Source of the DNA: Sediminihabitans luteus
Lineage (GTDB): Bacteria > Actinomycetota > Actinomycetes > Actinomycetales > Cellulomonadaceae
Direction: 5' to 3'
Assembly (NCBI RefSeq): GCF_002797595.1
Contig: NZ_PGFE01000001.1
Location: 868,001-932,000, forward strand
Length of the DNA: 64,000 bases
The notes under the pieces are model-generated. The model was not told the DNA's origin and ran no database searches. It saw nothing but the letters and a program-made list of their open reading frames with translations. Shown here in pieces: positions 44,297-53,227 of the stretch. Position 1 is the stretch's first letter, and each line of letters begins with the position of its first letter. The translations under genes were made by a program, and so were the position numbers.

Positions 44297-45367
44297 ATGC
44301 CCCCTCGCCACGTCGCCCTCGCCACCCTCGTCGCCGTGATCTGGGGCGTGAACTTCGTCGTGATCGACCTCGGGCTCGACGGGTTCCCGCCGATGCTGCT
44401 GCTCGCCGTGCGGTTCGTCGTCGTCCTCGTCCCCGCACTCTGGCTCGTCCCACGACCACAGGTCCCGTGGCGCGACGTCGTGCTCGTCGGGGCGTGCATG
44501 AGCCTCGGACAGTTCACGCTGCTGTACACGGCGATCGCCGTGGGCTTGCCCGCGGGGCTCGCGTCGCTGCTGCTCCAGGCGCAGGTCGTGCTGACGATCG
44601 TGCTCTCGGCGGGCGTGCTGCACGAGCGGCCGACACGTCCCCAGGTGATCGGGGTCGCGATCGGCGCAGTCGGGCTCGGGATCGTCGCCGTCGGACGCGC
44701 CGCCACGACCCCCGCGCTCGGCGTCGTGCTCGTGGTCGGCGCCGCGACCTCGTGGGCGCTGGGCAACGTCGCGGCCCGGCGGGCCGCCGCACGCGGCACC
44801 GGCACCCGGCCGCCCGGCGACACCTCCACGCGGACGCCGGACGCCGCACCCGCGCGCGGCGCCGGGCTCTCGATGACGGTGTGGTCGGCGACCGTGGTCC
44901 CGGTGCCGCTCCTACTGCTCTCGCTCGTGGTGGACGGTCCGGCCGAGGTCGCCCACGCGCTCGCCCACCCGACGCTCGCCGCGGCGCTCGCGACCGCGTA
45001 CACCGCGTGGGTCGCGACCCTCGTCGGCTACGGGATCTGGAACACCCTGCTCGCGCACCACGCGTCGTCCGCGGTCGTGCCGTTCGCGATGCTCGTGCCG
45101 GTCGTCGGGCTCGCGTCCGCCTGGGCCGTGCTCGACGAGCTGCCCAACGCGTGGGAGGCCACGGGCGGTGCGGTGCTGCTGCTCGGGGTCGCCGTCGCGA
45201 CGCTCGTGCGTCCACGACCACGACCGCGGTCACGCCCGCGCACCCGGCCCCGCCCGCGGGCGCGAGCCGGACACGCCGAGGGCGGCACCGCGCCCGCAGG
45301 CACGGCGCCGCCCTCGGCGGTGCGGGTCAGGCGCGCTTCGCGGCCTTCTTCTGCGACTTCTCGCTGA
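44297..45367 (+). CDS. EamA/DMT-superfamily transporter
   Basis: 356 residues from the ATG at 44297. Two EamA repeats of five helices each: the first starts HVALATLVAVIWGVNFVVIDLG, the second begins after a hydrophilic Thr/Pro-rich insert (GTGTRPPGDTSTRTPD) with LSMTVWSATVVPVPLLLL and ends with GGAVLLLGVAVATLV. The final 50 residues are Arg/Pro dipeptide repeats (RPRPRPRSRPRTRPRPRARA) that read straight through a strong terminator hairpin and overlap the convergent acyl-CoA dehydrogenase gene by 41 bp, so the original stop may have been lost. Probably exports an amino acid or metabolite. Confidence 0.85.
   Translation: MPPRHVALATLVAVIWGVNFVVIDLGLDGFPPMLLLAVRFVVVLVPALWLVPRPQVPWRDVVLVGACMSLGQFTLLYTAIAVGLPAGLASLLLQAQVVLTIVLSAGVLHERPTRPQVIGVAIGAVGLGIVAVGRAATTPALGVVLVVGAATSWALGNVAARRAAARGTGTRPPGDTSTRTPDAAPARGAGLSMTVWSATVVPVPLLLLSLVVDGPAEVAHALAHPTLAAALATAYTAWVATLVGYGIWNTLLAHHASSAVVPFAMLVPVVGLASAWAVLDELPNAWEATGGAVLLLGVAVATLVRPRPRPRSRPRTRPRPRARAGHAEGGTAPAGTAPPSAVRVRRASRPSSATSR
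45274..45319. terminator. Bidirectional terminator inside the EamA reading frame
   Basis: CGCCGAGGGCGGCACCG (45274-45290) pairs with CGGCGCCGCCCTCGGCG (45303-45319), 17-bp arms with one mismatch and a 12-nt loop. It lies in the last codons of the EamA frame and 8 bp past the stop of the convergent fadE gene. Confidence 0.85.
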
Positions 45368-47462
45368 CGGGCGCGTCGCCGCTCGCCCGCAGCGCGCGGT
45401 AGTACGCGCGCGCCTCGTCCTGGCGCTCGGCCTCGGCGCCCGAGGCGATCTTGGCGCGCAGGTGCTCGGGGCCGAACCCCCAGGCGTCGACGAGGTCCTG
45501 CGCGTGCGGACGCAGGCGCACGAGCAGACGGTCGATGTAGCTCGTCACGGTACGTGCGCGCTGCGACGAGATGCGGCCGTTGATCAGGTACCAGGCGAGG
45601 TTGCGCTCGACCAGCGTGAGGCCGAACAGGTCGCGCACCGTGGTCAGCACGGCTCGCGTGCCCTCGTCCTCGATCCCGGCGAGGGCCTGCGTGAACGCCT
45701 CCCAGCGCAGCAGGTCGGCATGGGCCTTCGCGGCGTCCACGAGCGCGACCTGGTGCTGGTTGAAGATCTCGGCGGCCTTGACCGGGTCGGCCTTCTGCGC
45801 GGGGCGCAGCGCGAGCGCGACCTCCTCGACCATCGCGTCGACACGCTCGGTCAGCAGCGCACGCTGCGTCTCCTCCTCGCGCAGGTGGCCCGCGGCGCGG
45901 CGCACCGAGCCCGAGTCGGCGAGCGCCTGCGCGGCGCGGCGCAGCGGCGTGCGGTGCATCGCGGCGTCCGCGGCCTTCTCGACCACGTACCGGGCCATGC
46001 CGCCGGGCGTGATGCCCTTCATGGCGCGCGCGTAGTCCGAGAGCAGGCGCTTGCCGACGAGCTGGAGCAGCACCGTGTTGTCGCCCTCGAACGTCGCGTA
46101 GACGTCCATGTCGGCGTGCAGGCTCGTGATGCGGTTCTCGGTGAGGAACCCCGCCCCGCCGCACGCCTCGCGCGTCTCCTGCAGGGTGTCGAGGGCGAAC
46201 CGCGTGCTGGTCGCCTTGAGCGCGGCGGCGGTCGTCTCGAGGTCCTCGCGCGTCTCGGGCGTGTCCTGCTCGCCCGAGAACACCGAGTGGAACAGGTCGA
46301 GCAGGCGGTCGTGCGCGAAGTGCGTCGCGTAGGTCTCGGCGACGCGCGGGAGCAGGCGGCGCAGGTGCGTGCCGTAGTCCATGATCACGACCTCGTCGGT
46401 GCCCGGGCCTGCGAACTGGCGCCGCTGGTTCGCGTAGGTCACGGCGATCTGCAGCCCGATCTTCGACGCGTTGGACGCGGCGCCGTCGAGCGAGACGCGG
46501 CCCTGCACGAGCGAGCCGAGCATCGTGAAGAACCGGCGCCCGGGGCTGTCGATCGACGACGAGTAGGTGCCGTCCTCGGCGACCGCGCCGTAGCGCGAGA
46601 GCAGGTCGGCGCGCGGCACGCGCACGTGGTCGAAGTGCAGCCGGCCGTTGTCGACGCCGTTGAGGCCGCCCTTCTGGCCGTCGTCCTCGCCGCCGATGCC
46701 CGGCAGGAACGCGCCGGCCGTGCCGTCGGCGGCCACCTCGCGGATCGGGACGTAGAAGCAGTGCACCCCGTGGTTGACGCCGCGGGTGATGAGCTGCGCG
46801 AACACGGTCGCTGCCGTGGCGTGCACCGCCGCGTTGCCGAGGTAGTCCTTCCAGGCGGCGCGGAACGGCGTGTGGAGGTCGAACTCCTGCGTCTCGGGGT
46901 CGTACGTCGCGGTCGTGGCCACGGCGGCGACGTCCGAGCCGTGCCCGGTCTCCGTCATGGCGAACGCGCCCGGGACGCTCAGGTCCATCGCGGCGGGCAG
47001 CAGGCGGTCCTGCTGCTCCTCGACGCCGAGGTGCAGGATCGCCGAGGCGAACAGGCCCCACTGCACGCCGGCCTTGATCTGGAGCGACGGGTCGGCCGCG
47101 ACGAGCTCCTCGAACCCGGCGAGGTTGGCGCCCGGGTTGTTCCCGCCACCGAGGCGCTCGGGGAACGCGAGGTGCACCTGGCCCTTGGCGGCGAGCGCCC
47201 GGCACTGCTCGAGCACGCGCTCGCGGTGCTCCTCCTTGCTCTGGCCCTCGATCTTGTGGAACGCGCTCTCGCCGGCGGTGGCGCGCGCGCTCGCGCGCAG
47301 GTCGGCCCAGCGGCCGAGCAGGTGGGTCGAGAGCCACGCGACGTCGACGCGGCCCTCGGCGGCCTCGTGGTGCAGGGCGGACGACGTCGCGCGCCCGGTC
47401 CCGGCGGTGCCCGTCGTGGTGTTGGTGGTGGTCTCGACCGGTCGGTCCGACGTGGTGGTCAT
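45327..47462 (-). CDS. Acyl-CoA dehydrogenase, FadE5-like
   Basis: 711 residues from the ATG at 47462 (AGGGAGAA upstream). The acyl-CoA dehydrogenase core covers about 40-480: FPERLGGGNNPGANLAGFEEL, AFAMTETGHGSDVAAVATTATYD, GLNGVDNGRLHFDHVRVPR, and YATFEGDNTVLLQL with the catalytic Glu near 455. A further C-terminal helical domain (about 500-690) is as in FadE5 and acyl-CoA oxidases. It catalyses the first oxidation of beta-oxidation with FAD. The neighbours (tetR, fadA2-, fabG4- and htdX-like) reproduce the mycobacterial Rv0241c-Rv0244c gene set, which supports the FadE5 assignment. Confidence 0.9.
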   Translation of the reverse strand: MTTTSDRPVETTTNTTTGTAGTGRATSSALHHEAAEGRVDVAWLSTHLLGRWADLRASARATAGESAFHKIEGQSKEEHRERVLEQCRALAAKGQVHLAFPERLGGGNNPGANLAGFEELVAADPSLQIKAGVQWGLFASAILHLGVEEQQDRLLPAAMDLSVPGAFAMTETGHGSDVAAVATTATYDPETQEFDLHTPFRAAWKDYLGNAAVHATAATVFAQLITRGVNHGVHCFYVPIREVAADGTAGAFLPGIGGEDDGQKGGLNGVDNGRLHFDHVRVPRADLLSRYGAVAEDGTYSSSIDSPGRRFFTMLGSLVQGRVSLDGAASNASKIGLQIAVTYANQRRQFAGPGTDEVVIMDYGTHLRRLLPRVAETYATHFAHDRLLDLFHSVFSGEQDTPETREDLETTAAALKATSTRFALDTLQETREACGGAGFLTENRITSLHADMDVYATFEGDNTVLLQLVGKRLLSDYARAMKGITPGGMARYVVEKAADAAMHRTPLRRAAQALADSGSVRRAAGHLREEETQRALLTERVDAMVEEVALALRPAQKADPVKAAEIFNQHQVALVDAAKAHADLLRWEAFTQALAGIEDEGTRAVLTTVRDLFGLTLVERNLAWYLINGRISSQRARTVTSYIDRLLVRLRPHAQDLVDAWGFGPEHLRAKIASGAEAERQDEARAYYRALRASGDAPVSEKSQKKAAKRA

Positions 47463-48178
47463 GAGTTCTCCCTGGCTGTGGTGGTCGCCGTGGTGCTGTC
47501 GTGGTGGTCGGAGAGGACGCCGACGGGCCCGAACCAGAGCCAGTCCGAGACCTGCTCGGTGAGCGCCTCGCGCGTCGGGGTGCCCGGCCGGTCGCGGTGG
47601 CCGAGCCACCACTCCCCCGCGCCGCGGACGAAGCCCACGGCCCCGGCGGCCCAGGCTGCGGCGTCCGCGGGCGCGACGTGCGCGACCTGCGCGAACGGCT
47701 GCGCGACGAGCTCGGTCACGGACTCGAGGAACGCGTCCAGCGGCGCCTTGACGGGGGCGCCGTCGCCGTCGGTGCCGACGATCACGCCGGTCCGCGTGAC
47801 GAACCAGTAGACGTGCGGCGACTGCTCGATCATCTCGAGGTAGACGCGGACCATGGCGCGCAGCGCGCGCTTGGGGGTGCCGGCCTCCTCGGCCGCGCGG
47901 GTCAGCGCGTGGTGCATCTGGACGCCGACGTCGTTGCCGATCGCGACCTGGAGCCCGACCTTGTCGTCGAAGTAGCGGTAGATGATCGACTTGGAGGTCC
48001 CGGACTCGGCCGCGATCTCGTCCATCGACACGCCCGGGCCCTTCTTGTGGACGGCCTTGCGCGCGGCCTGCACGAGCTCATGCCGGCGCGCGGCGCGGTG
48101 GTCGTCCCACCGGGTCGACCGGCCGTCGGTCGACGGCGGCGCGGACCCCGGCCTGGTCCTGGTGGTCTCGTTGCTCAC
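47459..48178 (-). CDS. TetR family regulator of the fatty-acid cluster
   Basis: 239 residues. The TetR DNA-binding domain is at about 30-80 (HELVQAARKAVHKKGPGVSMDEIAAESGTSKSIIYRYFDDK). The ligand domain includes MVRVYLEMIEQSPHVYWFVTR. The N-terminus is Thr/Ser/Arg-rich and disordered. Its stop overlaps the fadE5-like start by 4 bp (ATGA), so regulator and dehydrogenase are co-expressed; it faces the fadA2 gene across a 217-bp region holding a palindromic site. It probably senses long-chain acyl-CoA. Confidence 0.92.
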   Translation of the reverse strand: MSNETTRTRPGSAPPSTDGRSTRWDDHRAARRHELVQAARKAVHKKGPGVSMDEIAAESGTSKSIIYRYFDDKVGLQVAIGNDVGVQMHHALTRAAEEAGTPKRALRAMVRVYLEMIEQSPHVYWFVTRTGVIVGTDGDGAPVKAPLDAFLESVTELVAQPFAQVAHVAPADAAAWAAGAVGFVRGAGEWWLGHRDRPGTPTREALTEQVSDWLWFGPVGVLSDHHDSTTATTTARENS

Positions 48179-48271
48179 GGTGCGGCTCCTCGTGCCCGAC
48201 GTCGGTGTCGTCCCTAGGCTGGCGGCGTCGGCCGCGCTCGGGGCGCGGGCCTGTGACGGGCCTCACGCGAA

Positions 48272-48296
48272 ACTCAGAGTATCAGGTACTGTGAGT
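48272..48296. promoter_or_regulatory. TetR-type operator between tetR-fadE and fadA2-fabG4-htdX
   Basis: ACTCAGAGTA-TCAGG-TACTGTGAGT: 10-bp arms with a single mismatch around a 5-bp centre. It is 94 bp from the tetR start and 100 bp from the fadA2 start, fitting divergent repression of both operons. Confidence 0.6.
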
Positions 48297-48395
48297 CAAG
48301 GACACCCCGTGACGTCGTCGTGCGCGCACGAGGCAGGGACGACACCGACGACGCACCACGACCACCCGCACAACGATGCGAAGGAGCACGACGCC

Positions 48396-49799
48396 GTGGC
48401 CCCCAGGAACCCAGCCCAGCCCTCCCCCACCCCGGGGCAGCCGACCGGAGGTCTCCGCGACGCGGTGATCGTCGGCGGCAACCGCGTGCCGTTCGCACGC
48501 GCGGGCGGCAAGTACTCGCGATCGAGCAACCAGGAGCTCTTCACCGCCGCCCTCGAGGGGCTCGTCGCACGCTTCGGGCTCCAGGGCGAGCGGATCGGCG
48601 AGGTCGTCGGCGGCGCGGTGCTCAAGCACTCCCGCGACTTCAACCTCGTGCGCGAGTCGGTGCTCGGCTCGTCGCTGTCGCCCCAGACCCCCGCGTACGA
48701 CCTCCAGCAGGCCTGCGCGACCGGCCTCGAGGCCGTCGTCACGATCGCCAACAAGATCCGGCTCGGCCAGGTCGAGTCCGGCATCGCCGGCGGCACCGAC
48801 ACCGTCTCGGACGCGCCGATCGCCGTGAGCGAGGGCCTGCGCCGAGCGCTGCTCGAGGCGAGCCACGCCAAGAGCGCGGGCGCCCGCGTCAAGGCGTTCA
48901 CGAAGGTCCGCCCCAAGGACCTCGCACCCCTGACGCCGTCGACCGACGAGCCCCGCACCGGGCTCTCGATGGGCGAGCACCAGGCCATCACGACCGCCCG
49001 CTGGGGAATCACGCGCGAGGCGCAGGACGCGCTCGCGCTCGCGAGCCACCAGCACCTCGCCGCCGCCTGGGACTCCGGGTTCTTCGACGACCTCGTGACC
49101 CCGCACCGCGGCCTGGTGCGCGACCAGAACCTGCGCGCCGACACCTCGCTCGAGAAGCTCGGCGGCCTCAAGCCCGTGTTCGGCACGCGCCTGGAGACCG
49201 CACCCACCATGACCGCCGGGAACTCCACACCGCTGACCGACGGCGCGTCCGCCGTCCTGCTCGCCTCGCGCGAGTGGGCCGCGCAGCGCAACCTGCCCGT
49301 GCTCGCGCGCGTCGTGGACGCCGAGACCGCGGCCGTCGACTACGTGCACGGCCACGAGGGCCTCCTCATGGCGCCCGCGCACGCCGTCCCCCGCCTGCTC
49401 GCGCGCCAGGGGCTCGGCCTCGAGGACTTCGACTTCTACGAGATCCACGAGGCGTTCGCCTCGACCGTGCTCACCACGCTCGCCGCGTGGGAGGACGACG
49501 AGTACTGCCGCACCGAGCTCGGCCTCGACGGCGCGCTCGGCAGCATCGACCGCGAGCGCCTCAACGTCAACGGCTCGTCCGTGGCCGCGGGTCACCCGTT
49601 CGCCGCGACCGGCGGGCGGATCGTCGCGACCGCCGCCAAGCTCGTCGCGGCCCGCGCCGCGCAGACGGGCCGCCCGGCCCGCGCCCTGATCTCGGTGTGC
49701 GCCGCGGGCGGCCTCGGCGTCGCCGCGGTCGTCGAGTCCGCTGGCGGCGTCGAGCCCACCGCCACGACCACCACGACGTCCACCGAGACGGAGGCCTGA
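48396..49799 (+). CDS. Acetyl-CoA C-acyltransferase, FadA2/FadI-like
   Basis: 467 residues from GTG 48396 (AAGGAG 9 nt upstream). Thiolase features: the nucleophile Cys107 in QQACATGLEAV, EIHEAFAST, NVNGSSVAAGHPFAATGGR with the catalytic His, and SVCAAGGLG with the second Cys. FadI/FadA2-type start RDAVIVGGNRVPFARAGG. It cleaves 3-ketoacyl-CoA in the last step of beta-oxidation. It is the first gene of a three-gene operon with fabG4- and htdX-like genes. The C-terminus is a Thr-rich tail. Confidence 0.92.
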   Translation: MAPRNPAQPSPTPGQPTGGLRDAVIVGGNRVPFARAGGKYSRSSNQELFTAALEGLVARFGLQGERIGEVVGGAVLKHSRDFNLVRESVLGSSLSPQTPAYDLQQACATGLEAVVTIANKIRLGQVESGIAGGTDTVSDAPIAVSEGLRRALLEASHAKSAGARVKAFTKVRPKDLAPLTPSTDEPRTGLSMGEHQAITTARWGITREAQDALALASHQHLAAAWDSGFFDDLVTPHRGLVRDQNLRADTSLEKLGGLKPVFGTRLETAPTMTAGNSTPLTDGASAVLLASREWAAQRNLPVLARVVDAETAAVDYVHGHEGLLMAPAHAVPRLLARQGLGLEDFDFYEIHEAFASTVLTTLAAWEDDEYCRTELGLDGALGSIDRERLNVNGSSVAAGHPFAATGGRIVATAAKLVAARAAQTGRPARALISVCAAGGLGVAAVVESAGGVEPTATTTTTSTETEA

Positions 49800-49802
49800 G
49801 CC

Positions 49803-51164
49803 ATGACCGACTCCTACCTCAACGCCGTCAACGCGGGGTTCACCAAGACCCTCGCCAAGAAGCTCGGGCTGCCGCAGCCGGCCGTGCTGCGCCGGTACGA
49901 GCCGGGTGCGCCGCTCGTGCCCGGCCCGGTCCTCGTCGTCGGCGGCACGCCCGGCGTCCACGACGACGCGGACGACGTCGCCGCGGCCCTGCTGCGCTGG
50001 GACCTCGACGTGCGCCAGGCGCCCGCCGACGCGTCCGAGCGCTGGGGCGCCGTGGTCGTCGTCCTCACGGGGGCCGAGCGACCGGGCGACGTGTCGCAGG
50101 CCGTGCTGGCGGTCGCCGGGCACCTGCGCTCGCTCGCGCGCGGCGGTCGAGTCGTGGTGCTCTCGCGCGCTCCCGGGGACGACGACGCGCCCGCGATCGC
50201 CGCGACCCGGCAGGGCGTCGACGGGTTCGTGCGCTCGCTCGCCAAGGAGCTGCGCGGCGGCGCGACCGGCAACGGCGTGCAGCTCACCGCGGGCGCGCAG
50301 GTCGGCGACCCGGCCGTGCTCGCGGCGCTGCACTTCTTCCTGTCGGCGAAGTCCGCGTTCGTGGACGGCCAGCTGCTGCGCGTCGGCGACGGTCCGGCGT
50401 GGGACGCGAGCGGGTTCGACTGGTCGCAGCCGCTCGCGGGGCGCGTCGCGGTCGTCACCGGGGCCGCCCGGGGCATCGGCGCCGAGGTCGCGCGCACGCT
50501 CGCGCGCGACGGCGCGAAGGTCGTCGTGGTCGACGTCCCCGCGGCGGGCGAGGCCCTGACCGCGGTCGCCAACGAGATCAAGGGGACCGCGCTCCAGCTC
50601 GACGTGACCGCGGACGACGCGGGTGCGCGCATCCTCGAGCACGCGCGCGCACGCCACGGCGGCCTGCACGTGCTCGTGCACAACGCCGGGATCCTGCGCG
50701 ACAAGCTGCTCGCGAACATGACGCCCGAGAAGTGGGACGCGGTGATCGCGGTCAACCTCGAGTCGCAGCTGCGCATCACGGAGCACCTCCTCGAGGTCGG
50801 CGGGTTCTCCGAGACCCCGCACGTCGTGTCGCTCGCCTCGACGTCCGGCATCGCGGGCAACCGGGGGCAGACCAACTACGGGTTCTCGAAGGCCGGCGTG
50901 ATCGGCCACACGCGCGCGCACGCCCGGCTGCTCGCTCCGCTCGGCGGCACCGCGAACGCGGTCGCCCCCGGGTTCATCGAGACCGACATGACCGCTTCGA
51001 TCCCGCTCGTGCCGCGCCAGGTAGCGCGTCGCGCGTCCTCGCTCCAGCAGGGCGGGCAGCCGATCGACGTCGCCGAGGCCATCGCGTTCCTCGCCTCGCC
51101 CGGCACGACCGGCATCAGCGGTCAGGTGCTGCGCGTGTGCGGGCAGAACCTGGTGGGCGCGTGA
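49803..51164 (+). CDS. High-molecular-weight 3-oxoacyl reductase, FabG4-like
   Basis: 453 residues, against 454 in Mycobacterium tuberculosis FabG4. The N-terminal half (1-205) is a degenerate Rossmann/flavodoxin-like domain; the C-terminal SDR domain has TGAARGIG (219-226), LVHNAGILRD and the catalytic Ser346, Tyr359, Lys363. FabG4-type reductases use NADH and act on 3-ketoacyl-CoA or -ACP. Start 3 bp after the thiolase stop; its stop overlaps the next start (GTGA). With HtdX it can reduce and dehydrate 3-ketoacyl chains. Confidence 0.93.
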   Translation: MTDSYLNAVNAGFTKTLAKKLGLPQPAVLRRYEPGAPLVPGPVLVVGGTPGVHDDADDVAAALLRWDLDVRQAPADASERWGAVVVVLTGAERPGDVSQAVLAVAGHLRSLARGGRVVVLSRAPGDDDAPAIAATRQGVDGFVRSLAKELRGGATGNGVQLTAGAQVGDPAVLAALHFFLSAKSAFVDGQLLRVGDGPAWDASGFDWSQPLAGRVAVVTGAARGIGAEVARTLARDGAKVVVVDVPAAGEALTAVANEIKGTALQLDVTADDAGARILEHARARHGGLHVLVHNAGILRDKLLANMTPEKWDAVIAVNLESQLRITEHLLEVGGFSETPHVVSLASTSGIAGNRGQTNYGFSKAGVIGHTRAHARLLAPLGGTANAVAPGFIETDMTASIPLVPRQVARRASSLQQGGQPIDVAEAIAFLASPGTTGISGQVLRVCGQNLVGA

Positions 51165-52108
51165 CGGCCCCTGCGGGCACGCGGGTCGAGATCCTCGCCG
51201 AGGTCCCCGCGCTCGGGCGGTCGTTCGCCCGCGGCGCGGCGGGCTCGGCGGTCGACGCCGCCCGGCGCACGCTCCCGGGCGCCCCGGGCGGTCTCGCGCT
51301 GCCCGAGGTCGCGTACCGGGTCGAGCACGTCGCGACCGACCTGCCGGACGTCGCGGCCCGGCTCGCCGCGTACCGGCGGGTCGTGGGCGAGCCGCCGCCG
51401 ACCGGCCCCGTCGATCACCTGCCCGCGGGGTTCCTGCACGTGCTCGGGTTCCCCGTCGCGACGGCGCTCATGGTGCGCGGCGACTTCCCGCTGCCGCTCG
51501 TCGGCCTGGTGCACCTCGCCAACGCGGTCACGCTCACGCGCCCGGTCGCGCTCGGCGAGACCCTGCGCGTGACGGCGTGGGCCGAGAACCTGCGCCCGCA
51601 CCGGCGGGGCGTGCAGGTCGACCTCGTGACCGAGGTCGCGACGTCCGGCGAGACGGCCTACCGCGGCGTGTCGACGTACCTGGCCAAGGGCTTCACCCTG
51701 CCGGACGACGTCACTGCGGCTGCGTCGTCCGGCACCGACGACCGACGCGAGACCTTCGTCGCTCCGGTGCCCACCGCACGCTGGCGGCTGGACGCGGGCA
51801 CCGGGCGCGCGTACGGCGCGGTCTCGGGCGACCGCAACCCGATCCACACGTCGGCGCTGGGCGCGAAGGCGTTCGGGTTCCGGCGGGCCATCGCGCACGG
51901 CATGTACACCGCGGCGCGCGCGCTCGCTGAGGTCGGCCCCGCGCGGGGCGACGCCTACGACTGGTCGGTCGAGTTCGCCACGCCCGTGCTGCTGCCCGGC
52001 ACGGTCGACGTCGCGATCACGCGCGGCCCGGCAGGGTTCGACTACGTCGGCTGGGACGCACGGCACGGTCGGCCGCACCTCACCGGGACGGTCACGCCCC
52101 GCGCGTGA
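51161..52108 (+). CDS. MaoC-like 3-hydroxyacyl dehydratase, HtdX-like
   Basis: 315 residues from GTG 51161, 4-bp overlap with fabG4-like gene. A double hot-dog protein: the N-terminal hot dog (about 70-180, PVDHLPAGFLHVLGFPVATALMVRGDFPLPLVGLVHLANAV) and a C-terminal catalytic hot dog with the hydratase-2 motif YGAVSGDRNPIHTSALGAKAFGF (Asp and His dyad) and AIAHGMYTA. It hydrates or dehydrates 2-enoyl-thioesters. Gene order thiolase-reductase-dehydratase matches the mycobacterial fadA2-fabG4-htdX set. Confidence 0.9.
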   Translation: MTAPAGTRVEILAEVPALGRSFARGAAGSAVDAARRTLPGAPGGLALPEVAYRVEHVATDLPDVAARLAAYRRVVGEPPPTGPVDHLPAGFLHVLGFPVATALMVRGDFPLPLVGLVHLANAVTLTRPVALGETLRVTAWAENLRPHRRGVQVDLVTEVATSGETAYRGVSTYLAKGFTLPDDVTAAASSGTDDRRETFVAPVPTARWRLDAGTGRAYGAVSGDRNPIHTSALGAKAFGFRRAIAHGMYTAARALAEVGPARGDAYDWSVEFATPVLLPGTVDVAITRGPAGFDYVGWDARHGRPHLTGTVTPRA

Positions 52109-52135
52109 CCGTCCTGCCCGCGGTCAGGTCGCTCG

Positions 52136-52489
52136 TCAGCCTCCTGACTGCGGGTTCTCCTCGAGGTAGCGGGCGCACTCGTGAGCGCCGAAGCGTTCTC
52201 CGTCGACCGTGAACGACTCCAGCACCCCGTCAGCGACGACCGATCCCGGGGACACGAGCTCCCATCCATCGACGAGATCGCTGACTGGTGCGCCGAGGAG
52301 CACGCAGCCTGCCGCGACGAGACCGTCCCGCGGGATGTCACCCGCATCGACGACGTAGGTCGTGTCGCCCTCGGCGGTAGTCACGACGAGCTCGTGGCTC
52401 GCGTCCCCCGCCTGGCACCCGCCGACGAGGAGCGCGGCAGCGACCACGAACGCGCCGCAGGACGGCCCCCGCACGAGCACACGTCTCAC
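52136..52489 (-). CDS. Small lipoprotein of unknown function
   Basis: 117 residues from GTG 52489 (other in-frame GTGs follow closely). The signal peptide GAFVVAAALLVGGC puts the lipidated Cys at residue 25. The mature part is acidic with a beta-rich look (HELVVTTAEGDTTYVVDAGDIPRDGLVAAGCVLL) and ends HECARYLEENPQSGG; two extra Cys could form a disulfide. It follows the upstream four-helix membrane-protein gene by 5 bp, so the two form an operon. Confidence 0.7.
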   Translation of the reverse strand: MRRVLVRGPSCGAFVVAAALLVGGCQAGDASHELVVTTAEGDTTYVVDAGDIPRDGLVAAGCVLLGAPVSDLVDGWELVSPGSVVADGVLESFTVDGERFGAHECARYLEENPQSGG

Positions 52490-52494
52490 TCTGC

Positions 52495-53082
52495 TCAGCC
52501 CTTCGTGGCGAGCCGGTACGCCGCGACCTGGCGCTCGTAGTAGCCGACCTCCGCGCTGCACAGCCGCACCACGATCACGATCGCGAGCACCGCGCCGCCG
52601 ATCGTCAGGAGCACCGCGAAGCCCGACGTCCCGCTGAAGAGCTGGACGACGTCCTCCACGACGCCGACCAGGAGCAGCACCACGAGCGTCACGCGGGCCC
52701 ACCGACGCCCGCGCAGGGCCAGCACCGCGAGCCAGAGCTCGAGCCCGACCAGGACGAGCGTCGTCACCGCGGCCACCCACAGCGACGCGATCAGCGACGC
52801 GGGCGCGCCGTACTCGGCGGCGATCGAGCCGATGATCGCGAGCGAGATGAGCCCGAGAGGCGTCGCGATCGCAATCCACACGCGGAGCATCCGGATCGCC
52901 TTGCACAGCACGTCGGGCTGCATCGGCGCACGCGGGCCCGGGGTGCCCTTCGGCGCGTCGGGTTCCTGGGGCCAGCTCAGTCCGTAGCCCTGCGAGCCGT
53001 GCGACTGCGGTCCGTAGCCCTGCGTTCGGTCGGTCTGCGGTCCGTAGCCCTGCGTCCCGTTGCCCTGCGGATACGTGCTCAC
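52495..53082 (-). CDS. Membrane protein with QGYG-repeat N-terminus
   Basis: 195 residues from GTG 53082 (AGGGGGAC upstream). The first 50 residues are low complexity with a 12-residue repeat built on TQGYGPQ (encoded by a 36-bp DNA repeat), followed by Pro-rich sequence. Four transmembrane helices span about 65-175 (RVWIAIATPLGLISLAIIGSIAA; SLWVAAVTTLVLVGLELWLAVLAL; VTLVVLLLVGVVEDVVQLF; FAVLLTIGGAVLAIVIVVRL). Such Tyr/Gln/Gly-rich leaders on small membrane proteins are frequent in actinobacteria. Function unknown. Confidence 0.78.
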   Translation of the reverse strand: MSTYPQGNGTQGYGPQTDRTQGYGPQSHGSQGYGLSWPQEPDAPKGTPGPRAPMQPDVLCKAIRMLRVWIAIATPLGLISLAIIGSIAAEYGAPASLIASLWVAAVTTLVLVGLELWLAVLALRGRRWARVTLVVLLLVGVVEDVVQLFSGTSGFAVLLTIGGAVLAIVIVVRLCSAEVGYYERQVAAYRLATKG

Positions 53083-53227
53083 GTCGTCCCCCTGCGTCGA
53101 TGGTGCGGGCCCGGCCGGGCCACGCGGCCATCCCATCGAACGTGCGGCACGGCCCGCTCGGGCGCCCACGGAGCAAGACGCCGCGTCGTGAGGTCGGCGC
53201 CCGCCAGGCGGTGCGCCTCGGAGCCGC

